A stretch of 9,144 nt of DNA from Candidatus Omnitrophota bacterium (lineage in GTDB: Bacteria; Omnitrophota; Gorgyraeia; Tantalellales; Tantalellaceae): assembly GCA_030617085.1 (NCBI GenBank), contig JAUWWB010000032.1:1-9144 (forward strand), given 5' to 3'. Shown here in pieces: positions 1 through 6,898 of the stretch. The translations under genes were made by a program, and so were the position numbers. Position 1 is the stretch's first letter; every line of letters begins with the position of its first letter. Below the pieces are notes generated by a model. That model saw nothing but the letters and a program-made list of their open reading frames with translations. It was not told the DNA's origin and made no database searches.

Positions 1-1
1 C

Positions 2-103
2 CGCGTAAAGGTAACAAATTCGGATATGAACAAGCCGTTCCATTTCCGGGCGAAACTGTCCGGGTATTATAATCTTTTCAGGAGCTTAAAGAGCGGAGAT
101 TGA
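2..103 (+). CDS. C-terminal fragment of an unidentified protein (left edge)
   Basis: An open frame enters from the left edge and ends at TGA 101-103, giving about 33 residues that finish in GYYNLFRSLKSGD. It is preferred over the frame ending at TAA 70-72 because about 58% of its codons end in G or C, as in the neighbouring genes, against about 35% in the other frame. No domain can be recognised in so short a piece, so no function is proposed. The heptad repeat array begins three bases after the stop. The alternative is that the other frame is the real gene end, or that neither is coding. Confidence 0.4.
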   Translation, partial: RVKVTNSDMNKPFHFRAKLSGYYNLFRSLKSGD

Positions 104-106
104 GCA

Positions 107-222
107 GGTGTTAGGGTTTAGGTGTTAGGTTATAGGTTATAGGTTTAACTAAGGTCACCCGTCCTTTTAACCAGCGTCCCAACACCCCTAAAACCTATAA
201 CCTATAACCTAAAACCTAAACC
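107..222. repeat. Inverted pair of heptanucleotide repeat arrays upstream of pgi
   Basis: The left arm (107-148) is six consecutive 7-bp units: GGTGTTA, GGGTTTA, GGTGTTA, GGTTATA, GGTTATA, GGTTTAA. The right arm (189-222) is the opposite orientation: TAAAACC, TATAACC, TATAACC, TAAAACC and a 6-bp TAAACC. Positions 115-146 and 191-222 are inverted repeats matching at 31 of 32 bases, separated by a 44-bp loop. Transcribed, this would form a long hairpin ending just before the pgi Shine-Dalgarno site. The right arm carries TAA in every unit and so stops all three + frames. It resembles short tandemly repeated heptamers known from cyanobacteria and many environmental genomes. Its function is unknown. 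Confidence 0.9.
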
Positions 223-223
223 A

Positions 224-228
224 AAGGA
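224..228 (+). promoter_or_regulatory. Ribosome binding site of pgi
   Basis: AAGGA lies six bases before the ATG at 235 and directly follows the repeat array, supporting that ATG as the start. Confidence 0.7.
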
Positions 229-234
229 CCCATC

Positions 235-1521
235 ATGTCAAATAAGCTGATCCTGGATACAGGGTATCTCGACGGGTTTGTTTCGGGGAAGGATCTGGAG
301 GGTATTTTCTCCGAGGTTGAGAAGGCGCATTCGTTTTTGGAAGAGAGGAACGGGCCGGGGAAGGAGTTTCTCGGGTGGATGGACCTTCCCGCGGATATTG
401 ACGAAGGACTTATTAAAAAAATGGAGGAAACGTCCGCAAGGCTGGACCGCGAGTCGGACGCTATCATCATTATCGGGATCGGCGGTTCTTACCTCGGGGC
501 CAGGGCGGTTATTGAGGCGCTTTCTCCGCATTTGGTTAACAGGAAGATCTTTTTCGCGGGGTGCGATCTGTCCTGCGACCGCCTCGCCGATATGCTGGAT
601 ACGTTAAAGGATAAAGACATTAGCGTCAACGTGATCTCAAAATCCGGGACGACTACCGAGCCGGCGATCGCCTTCAGGATAGTCGAAGATTTTTTGAAGA
701 AAAAGTACGATGCCGATAAGCTGAAACGCAGGGTGGTATGCACCACCGACAGAGAAAGAGGAGCCCTCAAGGCCATGGCCGATAAAAAGGGGTACGAAAC
801 TTTTGTCATACCGGATGACGTGGGCGGAAGGTTTTCCGTCCTGACGCCGGTCGGGCTTCTGCCGGGGGCGTGCGCGGGCGTCGACATCCGGGGCCTTATT
901 GCCGGCGCGAAGGATCAGAGAGAGCGCAGCGTTTCCCTCGATATCGATGAGAACATGAGTTACAGGTACGCTGCCATCCGGAATATCCTTTACCGTAAGG
1001 GAAAGCGCATAGAAGTCCTTTCAAATTTTGACGGAAGATTGCGTTATGTCGGCCAATGGTGGAAACAGCTGTTCGCTGAGAGCGAAGGCAAAGATGGCCG
1101 GGGCATTTTCCCCGCTTCATGCGATTTCACGACGGACCTCCATTCCATGGGCCAGCTGATCCAGCAGGGCGAGAGGAACCTTTTCGAGACATTTCTTGTA
1201 ACCGCAAAGGAGAGCGAAAGATGCCCAATCCCCCGGTGCGATGAGGACCTTGATAGCTTGAACTACCTTGCGGGAAAGCAGGTCGATCACGTCAACCGGA
1301 AAGCCTGCGAAGCGACAGCCGAAGCACATTTCGAGGGAGGCGTCCCCAACGTTACCGTCCGGATAGACGAGAGGTCGGCTTTTTGCCTGGGACAGCTTTT
1401 CTATTTCTTCGAAAAAGCGGTGGCCGCTTCCGGCTACATGTTAGGGGTAAACCCCTTCGATCAGCCGGGGGTAGAGGCTTACAAGCGGAAGATGTTCAGG
1501 CTTTTGGGGAAGCCGCTTTAG
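235..1521 (+). CDS. pgi: Glucose-6-phosphate isomerase
   Basis: This cytosolic enzyme interconverts glucose 6-phosphate and fructose 6-phosphate in glycolysis and gluconeogenesis. The 428-residue protein has the length of the short bacterial class rather than the roughly 550-residue E. coli type. Visible motifs in order are GIGGSYLGA (about residues 81-89), the phosphate-binding SKSGTTTEP (135-143), GGRFSVLTPVG (197-207), and QWWKQLFAESEGKDGRGIFP (274-293). In the last motif E282 sits where the family has its catalytic glutamate. H303 in DLHSMGQ and K417 in NPFDQPGVEAYKRK match the other catalytic histidine and lysine of the family. The reading frame is intact. The start at 235 is supported by AAGGA at 224-228. 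The gene is bracketed by two different heptad repeat arrays, which makes co-transcription with either neighbour uncertain. The identification is firm. Confidence 0.97.
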   Translation: MSNKLILDTGYLDGFVSGKDLEGIFSEVEKAHSFLEERNGPGKEFLGWMDLPADIDEGLIKKMEETSARLDRESDAIIIIGIGGSYLGARAVIEALSPHLVNRKIFFAGCDLSCDRLADMLDTLKDKDISVNVISKSGTTTEPAIAFRIVEDFLKKKYDADKLKRRVVCTTDRERGALKAMADKKGYETFVIPDDVGGRFSVLTPVGLLPGACAGVDIRGLIAGAKDQRERSVSLDIDENMSYRYAAIRNILYRKGKRIEVLSNFDGRLRYVGQWWKQLFAESEGKDGRGIFPASCDFTTDLHSMGQLIQQGERNLFETFLVTAKESERCPIPRCDEDLDSLNYLAGKQVDHVNRKACEATAEAHFEGGVPNVTVRIDERSAFCLGQLFYFFEKAVAASGYMLGVNPFDQPGVEAYKRKMFRLLGKPL

Positions 1522-1649
1522 TCAGTTATCAGTTATCAATTGTCAATTATCAGGTATCAGTTATCAATTGTCAGAGCTATAAAGGTTCTGGTACCCGCTA
1601 ACTGCTAACTGCTAACTGCTAACTGGTAACTGATAACTGATAACTGATT
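1522..1649. repeat. Second inverted pair of heptanucleotide arrays, TCAGTTA type
   Basis: The left arm starts on the base after the pgi stop and holds seven 7-bp units in register (1522-1570): TCAGTTA twice, TCAATTG, TCAATTA, TCAGGTA, TCAGTTA, TCAATTG, with a decayed eighth. The right arm (1597-1645) is the opposite orientation: GCTAACT four times, GGTAACT, then GATAACT twice, followed by GATTATG, which contains the next start codon. The intervening 22-26 bp has no recognisable gene. The two arms can pair, so a transcript could form a long, imperfect hairpin. On the + strand the left arm is open and translates to a SYQLSIVNYQ-like peptide, while the right arm has TAA and TGA in all frames. 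The structure is directly visible; its role is unknown. Confidence 0.92.
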
Positions 1650-2606
1650 ATGGAACTTCACTTTCCCTTTTATACGATAGTCACGGCTATCGCCAAACTT
1701 TTCATTTTGATGCTTACCGGGTATGCCCTCTACCGGTTCAGGCTTATTGACGATAAATTTACCGATACGCTCAGCCTGCTGCTTGTCCGCGTGATATTCC
1801 CCGCGCTTATCATATCGAAGACCGTTACCTACTTCAGCTTTTCGGAGTACCCCCGCTGGTGGTTTTTGCCGGTCTGCGCCATCGTCTTTTCCATGGCGGG
1901 GATGCTCATGGGGCGGGCCATTTACCCTTTCTTGAAAGGGTTTGAGTCGCGGAGGGAGTTCATGTGCGGGTGCGCCTTTCAGAACTGCGGGTACCTTCCC
2001 ATGAACCTGATATTGTTTTCGTTCGCGGGCGCGATGGGCGATAGATTGCTTATTTACGTTTTTCTTTTTACGCTGGGTTTTAACATCCTCGTGTGGTCGC
2101 TTGTGCCCCTTTTCCTGTCAGGAAAACTGAGAAGCGGGTTTAAGCTGAGGGTTTTCTTGAATCCCCCGGTCGTCGCGATCGTCTTTTCATTGCTGTGGGT
2201 GGCGCTCATGGGCAAGGGCACCTTGCCGGCGCTGGTCGCGGACCCCATGGGGCAGCTCGGGCAGGCCGCCTTTCCCGTAGCAATGCTTACTCTTGGCGCC
2301 TACCTTTGCAGATACAGGGCCCATGAGCCCCAAAATAAATTGCCGCTTTTCTCCTGCGCGGCCGTGAAGCTTTTACTGTTCCCGGCACTCGTCCTGGCGG
2401 CGCTCACATGGGCTCCCCTCAGTGCCGATCATAAATTTTTCCTGTTTTTGCAGAGCATAATGCCCGTCGCGGTGTCCCTGGTCGTGATCGGCAGCTATGC
2501 CGGCGGCGATAACAAGTTTTTCAGCAATATCATATTTTACACGCACGTGATCGCGATCTTCAGCATCCCCCTCTGGCTGGCCGTTTTCAGCGCGGTCATA
2601 GGATAA
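1650..2606 (+). CDS. AEC-family membrane transporter (auxin efflux carrier type)
   Basis: An integral inner-membrane protein of 318 residues, the usual length for bacterial members of the auxin efflux carrier family (Mem_trans). About ten hydrophobic segments span nearly the whole chain: near 8-30, 36-58, 66-85, 100-125, 130-155, 172-190, 207-225, 240-260, 265-285 and 295-317. The N-terminus (FPFYTIVTAIAKLFILMLTG, then YALYRFRLID) matches the family pattern of a first helix followed by a short charged loop. The CAFQNCGYLPMNL segment near residues 108-120 resembles the conserved N-G-LP region. Characterised relatives export organic anions or similar small molecules, but the substrate cannot be told here. 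The start at 1650 fits the family N-terminus, yet it lies inside the repeat unit GATTATG and has no visible Shine-Dalgarno site. A weaker alternative is the internal Met near residue 21, which would remove the first helix. Confidence 0.88.
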   Translation: MELHFPFYTIVTAIAKLFILMLTGYALYRFRLIDDKFTDTLSLLLVRVIFPALIISKTVTYFSFSEYPRWWFLPVCAIVFSMAGMLMGRAIYPFLKGFESRREFMCGCAFQNCGYLPMNLILFSFAGAMGDRLLIYVFLFTLGFNILVWSLVPLFLSGKLRSGFKLRVFLNPPVVAIVFSLLWVALMGKGTLPALVADPMGQLGQAAFPVAMLTLGAYLCRYRAHEPQNKLPLFSCAAVKLLLFPALVLAALTWAPLSADHKFFLFLQSIMPVAVSLVVIGSYAGGDNKFFSNIIFYTHVIAIFSIPLWLAVFSAVIG

Positions 2607-2620
2607 CGCCGGGGGGCGTT
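2605..2620 (+). terminator. Short hairpin at the end of the AEC gene, possible weak terminator
   Basis: AACGCC (2605-2610), a GGGG loop and GGCGTT (2615-2620) form a perfect 6-bp GC-rich hairpin overlapping the stop codon. The following CTTGACTTGT is not a good T-tract, so intrinsic termination would be inefficient. It separates the AEC gene from the protease gene, where promoter-like boxes begin. Confidence 0.4.
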
Positions 2621-2621
2621 C

Positions 2622-2669
2622 TTGACTTGTCACCGGCTATGAGGTATTTTCATTAATATAGGGTATAAT
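2622..2669 (+). promoter_or_regulatory. Candidate sigma-70 type promoter region of the lon-like gene
   Basis: TTGACT (2622-2627) is followed after 17 bp by TATTTT (2645-2650), a plausible -35/-10 pair. A perfect TATAAT also occurs at 2664-2669 but has no good -35 at the right distance. The stretch 2640-2690 is AT-rich compared with the flanking genes, as expected of a promoter. The pair is a sequence match only. Confidence 0.45.
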
Positions 2670-2691
2670 ATTTATTTCCATATAAAAAAAC

Positions 2692-2697
2692 AAGGAG
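2692..2697 (+). promoter_or_regulatory. Ribosome binding site that favours the second ATG of the lon-like gene
   Basis: AAGGAG lies 3 bases before ATG 2701 and 9 bases before the in-frame ATG 2707. The spacing favours 2707. The choice changes the protein by only two residues (Met-Ala). Confidence 0.7.
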
Positions 2698-2706
2698 AAG
2701 ATGGCC

Positions 2707-5145
2707 ATGAAGAAATTAGGAGCCGGTGATCTTCGAAAAGAGTGTGACCCTTCGCGGTTCCCGTTCAAAACGACGGAAGATTTTGAGTTTGAGCGCGAAC
2801 CCATCCACCAGGAGAGGGGGGTCAGCGCTATAGGTTTCGGCTTGAACATCAAGTCCGACGGCTACAACATATTCGTTTGCGGGGCGGCGGGGACCGGGCG
2901 CAATACGCAGGTCAACAAAGCGGTCAACGAGATCGCCTCCAGGGAGAAGGCCCCGGACGACTGGATATACGTCAACAACTTCGTCCACGAAGATGAGCCG
3001 ATAGCCATGAGCCTCCCGCCCGGCAGGGGGATAATGTTCAAGAAAGACATGGAGGAGCTGGTCGAGGAGCTGAAGCTTGAGATACCCAGGGCTTTCGAGA
3101 GCGAGGATTACGAAGCGCGCCGCCAGGAACTGCTTAAAAAATACAAGCAGAAAAGGGACGTCGCGCTGGAAGAGATCGAGAAGAACGCTTTCGATGAAGG
3201 GTTCGTGCTGAAACAGTCCGCCACGGGGGTGACCCTTGTCCCGCGCAGCGGGGACCACCCGATGAGCGCCGAGGAGTATGAAAAACTTTCGGACAAGGAA
3301 AAGGAAAAGATAGAGAAGAAGAAGCATGACCTGCACATCAAGATCGAGCAGGCGCTGAGCGAAACGCGTATGCTCGAGAAGACCGCCAAGATGAAGATCA
3401 AGGAACTGGAGAAGGAAGTGGCGCTCTTTTCCGTTAAGCACATAATCGATGAGCTCCGGTTCAAATACAGAGAGTTCGATGATGTCGTCGAGCACCTGAA
3501 CCTCGTGCAGGACGATATCGTGAACAATATGGATATCTTCAAGGAAGAGGAAGAGGAAGCGCAGCCCGTTTTCTTCGGGATGAAAGCCGCTGCCGCGGCC
3601 AGAAAAAACGCGTTTCAAAAATACAGGGTGAACCTGCTGGTCGACCACAGGCATTTCAAGGGAGCCCCCGTTATCAGGGAGTCGAACCCGACCTACTATA
3701 ACCTTCTGGGGAGGATCGAGTACGTATCGCACTTCGGGGCCATGACCACCGATTTTACCATGATAGCCCCCGGAGCCCTGCATAAGGCCAACGGCGGGTA
3801 CCTTGTCCTCCAGGCGATGGATGTGATGAGCACCTTCATGGCCTGGCATGCCCTCAAGCGCGTCATACGTAACCGCGAGATCAAGGTGGAAGACATAAAC
3901 GAGCAGTTCCGGCTGATAAGCACCACCGCCCTTAAGCCCAGGCCCATCCCCTCGGACATAAAGATAATCATGATCGGCCCCCCCTGGCTGTATCAGCTCC
4001 TTTACAAATTTGACGAAGATTTCCGCAAGATGTTCAAGATCAAGGCTGATTTCGACATCGAGATGAACAGGGACGACGAGAAGGTCAAGAAATACGCCGC
4101 TTTTATCAAGGTCAGGTGCGAGGAAGAAGAGATGCGGCATTTCGACAGAAGGGCCGTGGCGAGGGTCATAGAATACGGGTCGCGCCTCACCCATGACCAG
4201 GAAAAGCTCAGCGCCCGGTTCATGTACATAGCCGATATACTCAGGGAAGCGGATTACTGGGCCGGCCAGGATAACGCGGACTTTGTCGACGCATCGCACG
4301 TGGAGAAGGCTTTGCGCGAGAAGGTCTACCGCTCCAACATGATCGAGCAAAAGATTATCGAGCTGATAGATAGGGATATCCTGATGATAGAGGTCGGCGG
4401 ATCGGTCGCCGGGCAGGTCAACGGCCTTTCTGTCCTTGACGTAGGCGAGTACATGTTCGGCAAGCCTTCACGAATAACCGCCAGGACCTACATGGGCAAA
4501 GCGGGGGTCGTTGACATCGAGAGACAGGTGAAGATGGGCGGCAATATCCATTCAAAAGGCGTGATGATCCTGAGCGGTTATTTCGGCGAGAAGTTCGCCC
4601 AGGAGAATCCGCTGAGCCTGAGCGCGAGCATTTGCTTTGAACAGTCATACGAGGGAATCGAAGGGGACAGCGCTTCAAGTACGGAGGCTTACTGCCTTTT
4701 GTCGTCGCTTTCCGGCGTCCCCATCAAGCAGTCAATAGCGGTTACGGGATCGATGAACCAGCACGGCTTGATACAGCCGGTGGGGGGGATAAACGAGAAG
4801 ATCGAGGGCTTTTATCATACCTGCAAAATAAAAGGGCTTACCGGCGACCAGGGCGTGATAATACCGCAGGCCAACTTCAAGCATCTCATGCTGAAAGATG
4901 AGGTAATAGATGCCGTAAAGAACGGGAAGTTCCACATATGGGCGGTATCCACGGTAGACGAAGGGATCGAGATACTGACCGAGAAGAAAGCCGGCAAGGG
5001 GGACAAGAAAGGAAAATATCCGAAAGGGACGATAAATTATCTGGTGGATAAAAAATTGCGCGAGTACTCGCAAAAGTTCGCCAAAGCCGGCGCGCAGAAA
5101 AGAAAAAGCAAGAAGAAGACAACGTCCGGGAAGAAAAAGAGCTAA
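2707..5145 (+). CDS. Lon-like ATP-dependent serine protease (AAA_32/LonB type)
   Basis: A cytoplasmic protein of 812 residues with an N-terminal AAA module, a long charged helical insert and a C-terminal Lon protease domain. It lacks the N-terminal substrate-binding domain of classical LonA, placing it with bacterial LonB/YcbZ-like proteins. The P-loop GAAGTGRNT (59-67) has Arg65 where lysine is usual. A K/E-rich, probably coiled-coil region covers about 115-290. ALHKANGGYLVLQAMD (about 357-372) corresponds to the Walker B region, and FDEDFRKMF near 435-443 to the sensor/arginine region. The protease domain (about 560-770) has the Ser-Lys dyad: S655 in EGDSASSTE and K698 in GGINEKIEG, 43 residues apart as in E. 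coli Lon. The last 23 residues are lysine-rich. Such proteins degrade damaged or regulatory proteins, but no substrate is suggested here. The antiporter gene begins 15 bp downstream, so the two are probably one transcript. Start chosen by ribosome-site spacing. Confidence 0.93.
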   Translation: MKKLGAGDLRKECDPSRFPFKTTEDFEFEREPIHQERGVSAIGFGLNIKSDGYNIFVCGAAGTGRNTQVNKAVNEIASREKAPDDWIYVNNFVHEDEPIAMSLPPGRGIMFKKDMEELVEELKLEIPRAFESEDYEARRQELLKKYKQKRDVALEEIEKNAFDEGFVLKQSATGVTLVPRSGDHPMSAEEYEKLSDKEKEKIEKKKHDLHIKIEQALSETRMLEKTAKMKIKELEKEVALFSVKHIIDELRFKYREFDDVVEHLNLVQDDIVNNMDIFKEEEEEAQPVFFGMKAAAAARKNAFQKYRVNLLVDHRHFKGAPVIRESNPTYYNLLGRIEYVSHFGAMTTDFTMIAPGALHKANGGYLVLQAMDVMSTFMAWHALKRVIRNREIKVEDINEQFRLISTTALKPRPIPSDIKIIMIGPPWLYQLLYKFDEDFRKMFKIKADFDIEMNRDDEKVKKYAAFIKVRCEEEEMRHFDRRAVARVIEYGSRLTHDQEKLSARFMYIADILREADYWAGQDNADFVDASHVEKALREKVYRSNMIEQKIIELIDRDILMIEVGGSVAGQVNGLSVLDVGEYMFGKPSRITARTYMGKAGVVDIERQVKMGGNIHSKGVMILSGYFGEKFAQENPLSLSASICFEQSYEGIEGDSASSTEAYCLLSSLSGVPIKQSIAVTGSMNQHGLIQPVGGINEKIEGFYHTCKIKGLTGDQGVIIPQANFKHLMLKDEVIDAVKNGKFHIWAVSTVDEGIEILTEKKAGKGDKKGKYPKGTINYLVDKKLREYSQKFAKAGAQKRKSKKKTTSGKKKS

Positions 5146-5160
5146 GCTTGTTAGGGGAAT

Positions 5161-6816
5161 ATGAACGCATTGCTTGTTATAGGATTGATCATACTGCTCG
5201 GCACTATCGGGGGAAGGATATTTTTCAAGCTGAAAATGCCCCAGATCATGGGCTATATTATTATAGGCCTTTTTCTGGGACAATCTTTTCTCGGATTCTT
5301 GAACGCCCGGGTAATAGATTCTCTCGAGCCCTTAATACATCTTGCACTTGGCATTATAGGTTTCATGATCGGATCGGAGCTCCACTTTGACCGCTTCAGG
5401 AGGTACGGCCGCTCGATATATACGATACTTCTTGTCGAGACTTTTCTGACTTTTTTCCTGGTCGCTACCGCGACCGTCATCCTTACCCAAAAACTCTACA
5501 TGGGGCTGATGCTCGGCGCGCTTGCCTCCGCCACGGCGCCCGCCGCGACGTATAGCGTTCTGGGAGAATACAAGGCCCGGGGGCCGGTGACGATGACGAC
5601 GCTTTCGATCGTTGCCCTAGATGACGCCCTGGCTCTTTTGATATACGGGTTCGCGAGTGTGTTCGCCAGATCCCTTATCGTCCATGAAACCCCGACGTTC
5701 GTGCGCACCATGGCGATACCGATGTTGCAGATCGCGGTTTCGGGCGCTGTCGGCCTCGTGGCCGGGCTTATCCTGCATAAGATAGTATCCAGGACAAGGG
5801 ACAGGGACCGGATGCTTACATTTACGCTCGGTACGGTCATACTTGTCGTGGGGCTTTCCATGTACTTCAAGGTGGATCCCATACTCGCGTCGATGGTGCT
5901 CGGATGCGTGGCGTCGAATTTGCAGCCTCCCGAAAACCGGGAGATGTTCGACCTTATAAAGAAGTTCAGTGTGCCTATCTTTGTTCTTTTCTTTGTCCTG
6001 GTGGGCGCGCGTCTGGATGTCGGCATGGTGATGAAAGGCGGGATTTTTCTTCTTGCCATTGTCTACATTTTGAGCCGGAGCCTGGGCAAGGTGGCAGGCG
6101 CGTATATAGGGGGGAAGATCTCCGGGGCTCAAAGGACCGTGACCAGGTACCTTGGGTTCTGTCTTTTTGACCAGGCCGGCGTCGCGGTAGGCCTTGCTAT
6201 AGCCGCGTTCAATGTCTTCAGCCCTCTGGGCGGCGAAGCGCGTCTGGCGGGCCTCATGATAATCAGCATCATAACCGCTACGACGTTCATGCTGCAGCTT
6301 GTCGCCCCCCCGATGATCAAATACGCCATAAAAAAATCCGATGAGATGAACAGGAATGTTACCGAAGAAGATATTATCGAGGCTTACAAGATCAAGGACG
6401 TCATGGAAGAGGACTTCTTTATAATCAAGGAAAACAACAACCTGCCCCAGATAATAGATATCATGAAGGAAAGCGACGCCTACAGCTTTCCGGTGGTGGG
6501 GATGGACGGTACATACAGGGGCAGCATCTCGCTCGGGGAGATACGGGATACTTTTTACGAGGAACAGATGGACCAGTTGATCCTCGCGGGGGACCTCGTC
6601 CGCGAAGCCGACACAATAGTATATGCCGACCAGGACCTGAAAACGGCGATGGACCTCTTCGCGAAGAAGAACATCGATTATCTTCCGGTCATGGCAAAAG
6701 AGGGCTCGCGCAAGCTTGTCGGAAAGCTGGAGTACCGGAAGCTGAAAGACAATATTACCAAAGAGGTCCTATTGCGCCAGCATGAGCTCGAGGGTCCGCC
6801 GGCGGACCAGACGTGA
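5161..6816 (+). CDS. CPA-family cation/proton antiporter with C-terminal CBS pair
   Basis: An inner-membrane antiporter of 551 residues. Residues 1-390 contain about 13 hydrophobic segments and fit the Na+/H+ exchanger domain. SATAPAAT (123-130) and VALDDALALL (151-160), with the paired aspartates D154-D155, are the expected ion-binding motifs of the broken helices. A DD pair is typical of electrogenic CPA2-like exchangers. Residues about 411-475 (IKDVMEEDFF and on) and 480-545 form two CBS domains, which usually bind adenine nucleotides and gate transport. This replaces the TrkA/RCK domain of KefB-type proteins. The role inferred is exchange of Na+ or K+ for H+, controlled by cell energy state. 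The ion is not determined. GGGG at 5154-5157 is a short-spaced ribosome site. The gene follows the protease by 15 bp. A 16-bp perfect palindrome lies in its last codons. Confidence 0.9.
   Translation: MNALLVIGLIILLGTIGGRIFFKLKMPQIMGYIIIGLFLGQSFLGFLNARVIDSLEPLIHLALGIIGFMIGSELHFDRFRRYGRSIYTILLVETFLTFFLVATATVILTQKLYMGLMLGALASATAPAATYSVLGEYKARGPVTMTTLSIVALDDALALLIYGFASVFARSLIVHETPTFVRTMAIPMLQIAVSGAVGLVAGLILHKIVSRTRDRDRMLTFTLGTVILVVGLSMYFKVDPILASMVLGCVASNLQPPENREMFDLIKKFSVPIFVLFFVLVGARLDVGMVMKGGIFLLAIVYILSRSLGKVAGAYIGGKISGAQRTVTRYLGFCLFDQAGVAVGLAIAAFNVFSPLGGEARLAGLMIISIITATTFMLQLVAPPMIKYAIKKSDEMNRNVTEEDIIEAYKIKDVMEEDFFIIKENNNLPQIIDIMKESDAYSFPVVGMDGTYRGSISLGEIRDTFYEEQMDQLILAGDLVREADTIVYADQDLKTAMDLFAKKNIDYLPVMAKEGSRKLVGKLEYRKLKDNITKEVLLRQHELEGPPADQT
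6793..6808. repeat. Perfect 16-bp palindrome in the last codons of the antiporter gene
   Basis: GGTCCGCC followed immediately by GGCGGACC is an unbroken palindrome encoding the GPPAD part of the tail, eight bases before the stop codon. No T-tract follows, so it is not an obvious terminator. It could be a small dispersed palindromic element or chance in GC-rich sequence. Confidence 0.6.
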
Positions 6817-6854
6817 CACCTATTACGGGTCGCCCGGCGATTCTTGAAAGGTAG

Positions 6855-6869
6855 TGTCAAAAATTGACA
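6855..6869. promoter_or_regulatory. Inverted repeat TGTCAA-AAA-TTGACA upstream of maf
   Basis: A perfect 6+3+6 inverted repeat lies 29 bases before the maf start. It could be an operator for a dimeric regulator. The TTGACA half looks like a -35 box but no -10 box follows at the usual distance before the ribosome site. Function is unproven. Confidence 0.35.
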
Positions 6870-6887
6870 ACGCCTCTACTTTCGTTG

Positions 6888-6894
6888 GAAGGAG
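6888..6894 (+). promoter_or_regulatory. Ribosome binding site of maf
   Basis: GAAGGAG lies four bases before ATG 6899. It fixes this start over the in-frame GTG at 6854, whose extra 15 residues would translate through the ribosome site and the upstream inverted repeat. Confidence 0.75.
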
Positions 6895-6898
6895 TAAG

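Noticed and set aside
65..73. TATAAT at 68-73 as a pgi promoter -10 box
   Set aside because: No acceptable -35 hexamer lies 16-18 bp upstream, and the site falls inside the probable end of the preceding gene.
1522..1650. Heptad arrays as a CRISPR array or iteron origin
   Set aside because: The units are contiguous 7-mers without unique spacers, and there is no rep, dnaA-box cluster or cas gene nearby.
2716..4350. A 544-codon open frame on the minus strand inside the Lon-like gene
   Set aside because: It lies wholly opposite a gene with clear protease motifs, its translation shows no recognisable domain, and long antisense frames are expected where codon usage avoids the complementary stops.
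4780..4787. Run of seven G in the Lon catalytic region as a frameshift site or sequencing error
   Set aside because: The frame continues correctly through GGINEK and to the normal C-terminus, so neither an error nor a programmed shift is needed.
6854..6898. GTG at 6854 as the maf start
   Set aside because: The extra residues are translated from the inverted repeat and ribosome site, and family members begin at the MKEIILAS region.
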